This document shows positions 8,152-14,919 of a stretch of DNA of 45,430 nt, piece after piece (the stretch's first letter is position 1; every line of letters starts with the position of its first letter). The DNA is from CAZDDI01 sp964504195. GTDB lineage: Bacteria > Chloroflexota > Anaerolineae > B4-G1 > SLSP01. The DNA lies in contig CAZDDI010000033.1 in assembly GCA_964504195.1 (NCBI GenBank), positions 1-45,430 of the forward strand, given 5' to 3'. The notes beneath the pieces were generated by a model. That model saw only the letters and a program-made list of their open reading frames with translations, searched no databases and was not told where the DNA came from. The position numbers were made by a program, and so were the translations under genes.

Positions 8152-9339
8152 TCACGGGGTAAATTGCAGTCGCCCCGCACTTAACTCTTGTACAGTCGTA
8201 TTCAGTGGCACCATCTGGAACCAGGTGTTGCCCGGCTTGAGCGGGAAGGGCTGCCCCGCCCCATCCCAGAACGTGAGCAGGTGATCCCGTCCCTCGCGCT
8301 TCCAGAAAACCGAGTACATCTGCCCGTCGCGGAAGACCAGCGCCGAACCTTGCCCCCACAGTTGAATCTCCAGCGAGCGTATCCACCCGCTGGAATCACC
8401 AATCATTTGCTCCCAGAACTCGCTCTCGACGTGGTTGGCGTAGATCAGCACCACATTAGCCGCCGTAATCTGCTCGCCCGTGAGCGCATCCGTGTGGATT
8501 TGCCCGGCGATGGCGCGTTGCCACAAACCCGACGTGGCGTTGTAGGTCCACTCCGCCGTGCAGTAGTTCATCAGGTAGTTGACCTCTAAGTATGTCACCG
8601 GGTCGGCACTGATAAGGGGCGGCGTCTCGTTAAAAGCCGTATAGACGGGGAACTGCGGGCGCTGATTGACGCCGCGCTCGGTTGCCAGCTGACGCAACAC
8701 AGCCGGATTGGTGAAGAGCGTGTGCTCAAAAGCCAGATCGGATTGGAGCTGCACGCGATAGAAATAAAGTTGCCCCGCGCCAAAATCGGGACTCATAATA
8801 CGATTGGGGAAAAGATCCGAGCCGCGCATCCGTTCCTTGACGCCGCCGCTGCCGCCGGAAAAAGCGAACGCGCCACCGATCATCGCTGGAATTTCCAGAT
8901 CGAGCAGTCGCCCGCTACGTACCGAGCCGACCCGCTCAGGCGATAGCCCATAGAAAACCGCCGTGAAGCGCGTGATGCGGCCCTCGGTGAGATGCTCAAA
9001 GACCCAATCGGCGGAACCGAGGCCCGATTGGGGCCGCGCCTCGCGGGAGTTGGAAACTTTGATAGCGATAGGTAGCTGATCCAATAATGTCGGATCGGCT
9101 ACTCGCAGTCCTGTGAATGGGTTGACATCTGGCGGGGGCGGCGTGAACTGCACCTGCGGTTCAACGACCGGCTCGATGGTAGGTGTGGCGGTAGCTATAG
9201 CCGTCGCTGTTGGTGTCACCTCTTCCACCATCGGCGTGCGGGTCGGCGTTGCCGTTGCTTCCGGTACACCACTGCTCCCTCCGCAGCCACTCAACATCAA
9301 GATGAGCAATAAGCCCATCATCCATCTATAGTTACGCAT
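8152..9339 (-). CDS. DUF3048 (YerB-like) lipoprotein
   Basis: A 395-residue exported lipoprotein. The N-terminal hydrophobic segment ends in the lipobox LSGC (Cys near residue 19). A Thr/Pro/Ala linker (about 25-65) leads to the DUF3048 domain, marked by NPFTGLRVADPTLLDQLPIA, a Q-S-G-L-G-x-A-D segment, ITRFTAVFYG and ERVGSVRSGR. A second domain follows, ending in NTWFQMVPLNTTV. The family function is unknown; Bacillus YerB is a membrane-anchored lipoprotein. The start ATG 9339 has GAGGAGG upstream. It is monocistronic between tRNA-Val and a repeat-bearing gap (9360-9420). Confidence 0.92.
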   Translation of the reverse strand: MRNYRWMMGLLLILMLSGCGGSSGVPEATATPTRTPMVEEVTPTATAIATATPTIEPVVEPQVQFTPPPPDVNPFTGLRVADPTLLDQLPIAIKVSNSREARPQSGLGSADWVFEHLTEGRITRFTAVFYGLSPERVGSVRSGRLLDLEIPAMIGGAFAFSGGSGGVKERMRGSDLFPNRIMSPDFGAGQLYFYRVQLQSDLAFEHTLFTNPAVLRQLATERGVNQRPQFPVYTAFNETPPLISADPVTYLEVNYLMNYCTAEWTYNATSGLWQRAIAGQIHTDALTGEQITAANVVLIYANHVESEFWEQMIGDSSGWIRSLEIQLWGQGSALVFRDGQMYSVFWKREGRDHLLTFWDGAGQPFPLKPGNTWFQMVPLNTTVQELSAGRLQFTP

Positions 9340-9474
9340 ACATCAGCCTCCTCTGGAAATGGCGAATTGCGAATGGCGAATCAAAACCTGCGTTGCGCGG
9401 AGCGGCTGCTCCGCGCGCAAACCAAACATCAGCCCCCATTATAAAGATACCCGCGTCTTAGTCAATCGCGCTTT

Positions 9475-10992
9475 TTATCGTCCCAAGAAATACGCGATCA
9501 CCAGCGCATCGGTGAGCAGTTCGACCGGAGCGTAGTCATCGGTGAAGATCGGTTCGCCCGGTGCGATCTCGATCAGCTGCGCAGCGGCGCGCTGGCCCAC
9601 CGTTTGCAGATAGGTATCATCGAGCAGCGCGAGGTTAGCGCGGAAGTCTGCGGGCGTGCTGGGCTGTACCGAGGCCACCACAATCGCATTGAACGTCATG
9701 GGGATGTTGATAACGTGAACGCTGGGGTAGACCTGGCCCATCGTCGCCACCAGCGCGGCCACCAGCCGCCAATCGTCGGGTGTGTGTCCCACGTTGATGG
9801 CGACCACGCCCCGCTCCGTGAGACAATCCCGGATTTCCTGAAAGAACTCAACGGTGGTGAGATGCCAGGGGATGTAGGGCAGGCGATACGCATCCACAGC
9901 GACCACATCGTAGCGCGCCTCAGTTTCCCGCAAGTAAGCCCGCCCATCAGCAGCAATGGTGGTGAGGTTGGGCTGCGTCATGCCGAAATACTCGCGCCCC
10001 ACGCGCAGAATCTCCGGGTCAATCTCTACGCCGGTTATCGGTAGCGGCCCGTAGATGGCGGTGTATTGCGCGGGGATCGTGCCGGCGGCCAGTCCCACCA
10101 CCAGCAGCGAGCCAACCTGCTCGGCGGTGTGCGGTGGCGGGTTGAAGTACGGCGCAACGAGGAAATAGTCCCACGTCCCCTCGGTGAGCAGCGCTTGCGG
10201 ATGGTACAGGGAGTGGATACCCTGCCCTTCGTTGAGGAACAGATACCGCCAGCCGCTCTCATCCTCCACGACCTGGATGTAGTTGTAGGTGGATTCGGTC
10301 TCGTAGAGCAGACCCGCGTGCGGCTTGATGATCCCCGGATCGAGCAGGAGCAGGCCGCCCAGCACCAGCAAGAGCCAGGCTAGCTGCCAGAAGCGGCGGC
10401 GGTGGGTAGACCACAGCCCCCACAGTCCCGCCGCTGTGATGGTACACGCCAGCATCAGGAAGGTGCGCCGCGTCCCCAGGAGCGGGATCAGCAGGAGATT
10501 GGGCAGAAACGTCCCCAGGAAGCTGCCCAGTGTGGAGACGGCGTAGATTTTGCCCGCTGTGACCCCCGAAGCGCGGACATCGGTGAGGGAGAGGCGGATG
10601 ACGAAGGGCGAAACGCAGGCCAGCAGGGTGATGGGCGCGATGAAGAGCACCAGCACGGCGATGAACGGCCCGGCGACGAGGGCTAAGTCCCAGCTGGCGA
10701 CGCCGCGCACGGCCAATGCCAGCACGGGCCGCGCGATGAAGGGGATGATGGCGATAGCAACGCCGGCACCAATCAGGATAGTATGGAGTGTGGCGGGATA
10801 CGGGGAGCGATCCGCCCAGCGCCCGCCCAGCGCGTAGCCCACGGAAAGGTAGAGCAGGATCAGGCCGATGATGGCCGACCAGACCAGTTCCGAGGTGCCG
10901 AAGGCCGGCGCGAGCAACCGCGCCGCTGCCAGCTCCAACGCCAGTGTGACCAGTCCGCCGGTGAAGGCGATGATATAGAGACGTGTGCGCAT
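9475..10992 (-). CDS. Fused membrane / spermidine-synthase-like protein
   Basis: About 505 residues. The N-terminal half has roughly seven hydrophobic membrane segments, with an L-E-L-A-A-A-R-L-L-A-P first-helix signature typical of the fused MFS/spermidine synthase family. The C-terminal half is a SpeE-like Rossmann domain: LLVVGLAAGTIPAQY as the glycine-rich loop, GVEIDPEIL after strand 2, and VVAVDAYRLPYIPWHLTT. Whether it makes polyamines or methylates or aminopropylates something else is not known for this family. ATG 10992 is preceded by AAGGATATTTC. An in-frame upstream extension crosses the palindromic repeat at 11033 and is rejected. Confidence 0.88.
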   Translation of the reverse strand: MRTRLYIIAFTGGLVTLALELAAARLLAPAFGTSELVWSAIIGLILLYLSVGYALGGRWADRSPYPATLHTILIGAGVAIAIIPFIARPVLALAVRGVASWDLALVAGPFIAVLVLFIAPITLLACVSPFVIRLSLTDVRASGVTAGKIYAVSTLGSFLGTFLPNLLLIPLLGTRRTFLMLACTITAAGLWGLWSTHRRRFWQLAWLLLVLGGLLLLDPGIIKPHAGLLYETESTYNYIQVVEDESGWRYLFLNEGQGIHSLYHPQALLTEGTWDYFLVAPYFNPPPHTAEQVGSLLVVGLAAGTIPAQYTAIYGPLPITGVEIDPEILRVGREYFGMTQPNLTTIAADGRAYLRETEARYDVVAVDAYRLPYIPWHLTTVEFFQEIRDCLTERGVVAINVGHTPDDWRLVAALVATMGQVYPSVHVINIPMTFNAIVVASVQPSTPADFRANLALLDDTYLQTVGQRAAAQLIEIAPGEPIFTDDYAPVELLTDALVIAYFLGR

Positions 10993-11032
10993 GAAATATC
11001 CTTGTACAATAGATTTTTTGAAAAATGTGATG

Positions 11033-11075
11033 CGTGATACGTGAAACGTGACCAGAGCCTTCTTCACGTATCACG
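11033..11075. repeat. Palindromic intergenic repeat
   Basis: The 12-base arms CGTGATACGTGA (11033-11044) and TCACGTATCACG (11064-11075) are perfect inverted copies. Extra GTGAAACGTGA and CACGTTTTACGTTTCACG motifs surround them. It lies immediately after the stop of the minus-strand gene ending at 11078, so it may act as its terminator. Such GATACGTGAAACGTGA motifs look like a dispersed REP-type family. Confidence 0.6.
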
Positions 11076-11077
11076 TT

Positions 11078-11686
11078 TTACGTTTCACGACATCTTTCTT
11101 CTAACGCCCGTACTTTCTCACGTTGTTCCTCCAACTCGATTTGGAGATGCACGGGAATGGAAAGTGTGGTGTACCCAGCAGCCTGCTCTTCGAGAATCGC
11201 CAGGGCGCGGTGGGCCATGCGCAACGCACGTGAGAGGCCGCTGGTCTCGCTGCTGCTTTGCGCTTCGCTCGGTAGCCCGCCTTGATGGACAGTATTGCCG
11301 TTGCCCACCACATTCCCGTTGCCGGTAATAAACGTGTTGCCTTGTGCGTTCCCCCCGATGGCAATGCTGCGTTCGCCGGAGGCTGTAGTTGTCGTACCTG
11401 CAGGCGTTCCTGCCGAGGGGGTGGAAGATGTCGGCCCGCACAGCGCATTGAACGACACATCCAGGTGTTTCAGCGCCAGCCGGTTGAGCACATCCAGGAT
11501 TTGCGCGCGTTCCGAGCGGCGGCTTTCCGTATCACCGAACAGCTCTGCCGAGCGCAGCGCATCTAACATCCGCCCCTGCAAGGTCAACACATCCGCGTAG
11601 GGTGCATCCGCTCCACGTCCCCCACGCGCCGCCAATTGCTCCAACAGCGTTTCCAACCCCCGGCGATAATCATCGAAGATACTCAT
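11078..11686 (-). CDS. Orphan effector-associated-type domain protein
   Basis: A 202-residue protein with three parts. A helical N-terminal domain (about 1-85) carries the pattern GDTESRRSERAQILDVLNRL followed by LDVSFNALC. From memory this resembles the effector-associated / death-like domains that precede NACHT, TIR or protease modules in Chloroflexota and cyanobacteria. A Ser/Thr/Gly linker follows, with the repeat-like GNGNVVGNGN. A C-terminal coiled coil rich in Glu/Arg (about 140-202) ends it. No enzymatic domain is present. ATG 11686 has GGAGG at ideal spacing. The neighbour radC lies upstream on the same strand across an AACCAGCAACCAGC tandem repeat. Confidence 0.6.
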   Translation of the reverse strand: MSIFDDYRRGLETLLEQLAARGGRGADAPYADVLTLQGRMLDALRSAELFGDTESRRSERAQILDVLNRLALKHLDVSFNALCGPTSSTPSAGTPAGTTTTASGERSIAIGGNAQGNTFITGNGNVVGNGNTVHQGGLPSEAQSSSETSGLSRALRMAHRALAILEEQAAGYTTLSIPVHLQIELEEQREKVRALEERCRET

Positions 11687-11699
11687 GGGTGCCTCCAAA

Positions 11700-11766
11700 G
11701 AGATAGCGAATCAGCGAGTCAGCGAAAGGCGAATAAGCAACCAGCAACCAGCAACCAGCAACCAGC
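11700..11766. repeat. Intergenic GCGAATCAGCGAGTC repeat with CAACCAG tandem units
   Basis: AGCGAATCAGCGAGTCAGCGAAAGGCGAA is followed by four units of about seven bases (AGCAACC). The same AGCGAGTCAGCG core recurs near 22140 and 41525, and GCGAATGGCGAAT variants occur near 9370, 14720, 15650 and 18420, so it belongs to a dispersed family. The radC stop lies directly beside it. Confidence 0.6.
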
Positions 11767-11768
11767 GT

Positions 11769-12464
11769 TTAGTTGCCATCAAACCCCATGCCGCGCTCGC
11801 GTAGGCTCACATGCCGATTGTGGCCCACAATAACGTGATCGAGCAGGTCTACCTCTACAAGCTTCCCCGCCTCCACCAGCCGCCGGGTGAGTGCGATGTC
11901 TTCCGGTGAAGGGGACGGATCGCCCGAAGGATGGTTGTGCGCCACGATGATGCCCGCGCAGTTGCGGCGAATCGCACCGCGGAACACCTCCGCTACCCGC
12001 ACCAGCGAGGTGTTGAGGCTACCCTTGTAGAGCACTTCTCGATCCAGCACCCGGTTGCGAGTATCCAGGTAGAGCACTACGAAATGCTCCTGTTCCTGAT
12101 GGCCGATAAGCGGGATGAGCAGGTTGGCCGCGTCTTGCGGCGCGCGGATTTGATAGCGCTCCTCCGGTGATTCGGCCATCAGGCGGCGCCCCAGCTCCAG
12201 CGCGGCGAGCAGCTGCGAGGCTTTGGCCGGGCCAAGGCCGTGCTCCTGCGCCAGCTGTGCCAGCTCTACGCGCGACAGTCCGCCCAGCCCGCCGTGCTGC
12301 GCTAGCAACCGGCTTGCCATCGCCACCACATTTTCGCCTTTCACGCCGGTGCGCAAAATGATGGCGAGCAGCTCCGCCGACGAGAGCGCCTGCGGGCCAA
12401 CGCGCGCCAATCGCTCACGCGGGCGCTCCTCTTCAGGCATTTCTTTGACGGTGATATAAGTCAT
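11769..12464 (-). CDS. radC: RadC family protein (JAB/MPN domain)
   Basis: 231 residues. The N-terminal helix-hairpin-helix part (LGGLSRVELAQLAQEHGLG) precedes a JAB/MPN metalloprotease-like domain with the full metal motif AHNHPSGDPSPSPED and an upstream Glu in LVRVAEVFRGA. Despite its name the family's role in DNA repair is doubtful; members occur in genomes and mobile elements. ATG 12464 is chosen because the protein then starts MTYITVKEMPEEERPRERL, the usual family start, with GGAGGCAAGG upstream. A longer frame from 12794 overlaps the divergent gene and is rejected. Confidence 0.95.
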   Translation of the reverse strand: MTYITVKEMPEEERPRERLARVGPQALSSAELLAIILRTGVKGENVVAMASRLLAQHGGLGGLSRVELAQLAQEHGLGPAKASQLLAALELGRRLMAESPEERYQIRAPQDAANLLIPLIGHQEQEHFVVLYLDTRNRVLDREVLYKGSLNTSLVRVAEVFRGAIRRNCAGIIVAHNHPSGDPSPSPEDIALTRRLVEAGKLVEVDLLDHVIVGHNRHVSLRERGMGFDGN

Positions 12465-12466
12465 CC

Positions 12467-12494
12467 TTGCCTCCCGTGCAGGGAATGGTATAAT
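12467..12494 (+). promoter_or_regulatory. Promoter for the zinc-ribbon gene
   Basis: TTGCCT (12467-12472), a 16-base spacer and TATAAT (12489-12494) with the extended -10 element TGG directly before it. It faces the gene starting at 12576 and abuts the divergent radC start. Position and sequence fit a sigma-70-type promoter. Confidence 0.65.
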
Positions 12495-12575
12495 CTCCAA
12501 GTGCCACACAGCAAAAGCGCGCTTTGAAATTTGCCCTTTGCTGATTTTTAGATTTTCATAAGGAGCTGCCGGATT

Positions 12576-13058
12576 ATGATTGATCAACTCCTGGAGCAAT
12601 TGCCCGGTATTATCACCGGTCTGCTGGTGATTGTGGGCGTTTTCTTTACCAGCTTGTGGTTGGGCATGGTCTTGTGGACGTTCCGCGACATTCGCTCGCG
12701 CACCCGCGATCTCATCGTCCAGATTGTCGCCACTCTCATGGTGGGCGTACTCACCTTGCCCGGTTTCATCCTCTACTTCCTCATCCGCCCGCACGAGACC
12801 CTATCCGAAGCCTACGAGCGCGCGTTGGAACAGGAAGCCCTGCTGCAAGCGATTGACGAGCCGGAACTTTGCTCCTCTTGCAATGCTAAAGCCCGGCCCG
12901 ATTTTCTTTACTGTCCCTATTGCCACACCCAGCTCAAGAAGGCGTGCCTGGCCTGTCAACATCCGCTGGAACTGGCGTGGAACATTTGCCCTTACTGTGG
13001 CACCGCGCAGGCCAAACAGGTTGTCGAGCCAGTGATGGCCGGTAGCGAAGCGGCCTGA
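12576..13058 (+). CDS. Membrane-anchored double zinc-ribbon protein
   Basis: 160 residues. Two hydrophobic helices (about 10-35 and 45-70) are joined by a short charged loop (RDIRSRTRD). A cytoplasmic-looking tail follows with two zinc ribbons: CSSC...CPYC (from about residue 108) and CLAC...CPYCG, eight cysteines in the DZR pattern. Function is unknown; such proteins often act as membrane-tethered regulators or scaffolds. The ribosome binding site AAGGAG is upstream. It is monocistronic, with its own promoter and a hairpin at 13082 after the stop. Confidence 0.85.
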   Translation: MIDQLLEQLPGIITGLLVIVGVFFTSLWLGMVLWTFRDIRSRTRDLIVQIVATLMVGVLTLPGFILYFLIRPHETLSEAYERALEQEALLQAIDEPELCSSCNAKARPDFLYCPYCHTQLKKACLACQHPLELAWNICPYCGTAQAKQVVEPVMAGSEAA

Positions 13059-13081
13059 ACCGTACCCCATCCCTCGAAAAG

Positions 13082-13114
13082 CGGCGGCGACACCCGGTTG
13101 CCGCCGTTGCTTTT
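13082..13114 (+). terminator. Intrinsic terminator of the zinc-ribbon gene
   Basis: The stem CGGCGGC (13082-13088) pairs with GCCGCCG (13100-13106), followed by TTGCTTTT. It begins 24 bases after the stop codon on the plus strand. The palindrome at 13116 lies just beyond and may serve the convergent pyk gene. Confidence 0.75.
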
Positions 13115-13115
13115 G

Positions 13116-13151
13116 GAGGCCTGACAGGTTTTTGAAAACCTGTCAGGCCTC
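13116..13151. repeat. CCTGACAGGTTTT palindrome overlapping the pyk stop
   Basis: Perfect 17-base arms, GAGGCCTGACAGGTTTT (13116-13132) and its complement (13135-13151), with a 2-base loop. The right arm contains the pyk stop codon (13143-13145), so the last codons of pyk are repeat sequence. A near-identical palindrome lies at 18491-18524 and a half copy near 43101, showing a dispersed family placed at gene 3' ends. Confidence 0.85.
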
Positions 13152-14675
13152 TTTGATATCCTCTTCCCGCATGGTATGCACTTTGAGCATATTCGTGACC
13201 CCATGCACTTCCAGCGGAATACCCGCCGTGAGCACCAGCTGTATCCCCACGGTAGCGTAGCCGCACCGGAGCGCTGCCTGCACCATCACCTGGATCATCG
13301 AGTCCGTATCGAAGAACGCCGGCACGACCACCGGGGTCACGCCCCACACCAGCTGCATCCGCCGCGCGGTCTCCTCGAACGGCGTAGCAGCGACCAGCGG
13401 GCAGCGTGGACGATGCCGCGCCACGGTGCGCGCCGTGCGCCCGGATTCGGTGGAGGTGAGGATGGCCGCGGCGTGCGCCTCTTGTGAGATTTCCACCGTC
13501 GCTCGGCTGATGGCCCGCGAAATCAGGCGCGCGCTGGGCAACTCCGCCCCATCATCGGGCAGCGTCATCAACTGGTGATACGGGAACGCCTCCGATGCCT
13601 CCATCTCGGCGGCGATTTTCGCCATCATACGCACCGCCTCCACCGGGTACTTACCCACCGCGGTCTCGCCGGAGAGCATCACGGCGTCGCTACCGTCGAG
13701 GATGGCGTTCGCCACGTCCGAAGCCTCTGCGCGCGTAGGGCGCGGATTGTCAATCATGGATTGGAGCATCTGCGTGGCGGTGATGACCGGCTTGCCCAAG
13801 CGATTCGCCAGATGGATGATGCGCTTTTGCGCCAGCGGCACGAGTTCGGGCGCGGTCTCCACGCCCAGATCGCCGCGCGCCACCATCACCGCATCCACCT
13901 CGCGCAGGATGTCTTCCAACTCCGTGAGCGCCTCCGGCTTCTCGATCTTGGCGACGATGCCGGGGATTTGGTGCGGATTTTGGCCCACCTGCCGCTCCTC
14001 GTCCGCGTGCGCGAGCGTGAGCAGTAGCTCCCGCAGTTCGCGCACGTCGGCGGCCTGCCGCACGAATGAGAGCGCGAGGTAATCCAGCCCCAGCTCGAGC
14101 GCGACCACCGCATCCTCGCGGTCTTTGTCCGTGAGCGCGGAGATCTGCAAGGCGACGCCCGGCAGGTTCACGCCCTTGTTCGAGGTCAACACGCCCCCCG
14201 CGCGCACCCGGCAGCGAATCTGCGGTGGGTGAACGGCAAGCACTTCCAATTCCAGGGTTCCGTCATCCAGCAAAATCCGGTTGCCAATCTGGATGTCAGG
14301 GATGAGCTCCGGGTGCGGGAAGGGAATCTGGATGTCAGGAATAAGTTCTGGGTGCGGAAAGGGAATCTGGGTGGCGGTATCTTCCACCAGGCCGGCGGTC
14401 AGGGTGACCTCCGCGCCTTCGATGAGGCGCACGCCCTCGGCAGGCAGGCGGCCCACGCGGATTTTCGGGCCTTGCAGGTCGCCCATCAGCGCTACTGTGC
14501 GGCCTTCAGCGGCGGCAGCCTCGCGCACGAGTGCCGCCGTGCGGCGTTTGCCATCGGCGTCGCCGTGCGAGAAATTCAAGCGCGCCACCGTCATCCCCGC
14601 GCGGATCATCGCGCGCAACACATCCAGGCTCTCACAAGCCGGACCAAGCGTACATACGATTTTTGTCAGCGCCAT
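13143..14675 (-). CDS. pyk: Pyruvate kinase
   Basis: Converts phosphoenolpyruvate and ADP to pyruvate and ATP, the last step of glycolysis. The protein is 510 residues. Visible: TKIVCTLGPAC at the N-terminus, MVARGDLGVE, KPVITATQMLQSM with PTRAEASDVANAILDGSDAVMLSGETAVGKYPVE-type active-site order, and the C-terminal allosteric domain. In the B domain, residues 104-129 are two copies of a 13-residue unit (IPFPHPELIPDIQ), from a 39-bp duplication. The C-terminus (IKEA, stop) is shaped by a palindromic repeat. The start ATG 14675 has AGGAGG upstream. Confidence 0.97.
   Translation of the reverse strand: MALTKIVCTLGPACESLDVLRAMIRAGMTVARLNFSHGDADGKRRTAALVREAAAAEGRTVALMGDLQGPKIRVGRLPAEGVRLIEGAEVTLTAGLVEDTATQIPFPHPELIPDIQIPFPHPELIPDIQIGNRILLDDGTLELEVLAVHPPQIRCRVRAGGVLTSNKGVNLPGVALQISALTDKDREDAVVALELGLDYLALSFVRQAADVRELRELLLTLAHADEERQVGQNPHQIPGIVAKIEKPEALTELEDILREVDAVMVARGDLGVETAPELVPLAQKRIIHLANRLGKPVITATQMLQSMIDNPRPTRAEASDVANAILDGSDAVMLSGETAVGKYPVEAVRMMAKIAAEMEASEAFPYHQLMTLPDDGAELPSARLISRAISRATVEISQEAHAAAILTSTESGRTARTVARHRPRCPLVAATPFEETARRMQLVWGVTPVVVPAFFDTDSMIQVMVQAALRCGYATVGIQLVLTAGIPLEVHGVTNMLKVHTMREEDIKEA
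14289..14366 (-). repeat. 39-bp tandem duplication inside pyk
   Basis: Copies 14289-14327 and 14328-14366 are the same length and encode the same 13 residues. They differ at several positions, all silent. The silent divergence shows the duplication is not fresh and that the doubled peptide has been kept unchanged. Confidence 0.9.
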
Positions 14676-14919
14676 AAGACCTCCTGTGGGAAAAGGCGAG
14701 TGAGCGAAAAAGCGTGAATGGCGAATGGCAAATGGCGAATTTCGACCTTTGTCCCTTCACGCATTAAAGCCCCTAAGTTTTAGGGAAACCTGCAACAATA
14801 TCTTCTTTACGTATTACACAGTACGAGCAATATGCGTGCAAATACTTCATGTTGCATAGCTATTCACGCGCGGATGAGTACACCTTACCCCTCGATTGTA
14901 CTCAGAAGCACGGGATTGT
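14676..14919. other. Intergenic region with GCGAATGGC repeats
   Basis: About 240 bases upstream of pyk. 14694-14745 carries AGCGAAAAAGCG and GCGAATGGCAAATGGCGAAT, members of the dispersed family. AAGCCCCTAAGTTTTAGGG (near 14767) is a short weak hairpin. No convincing gene or consensus promoter was seen. Confidence 0.5.

Noticed and set aside
11690..11766. CAACCAG tandem repeats as a phase-variation tract
   Set aside because: Only about four imperfect units, outside coding sequence and not between promoter elements.
12464..12794. N-terminal extension of radC
   Set aside because: It overlaps the divergent zinc-ribbon gene and its promoter, and the extension does not resemble RadC.
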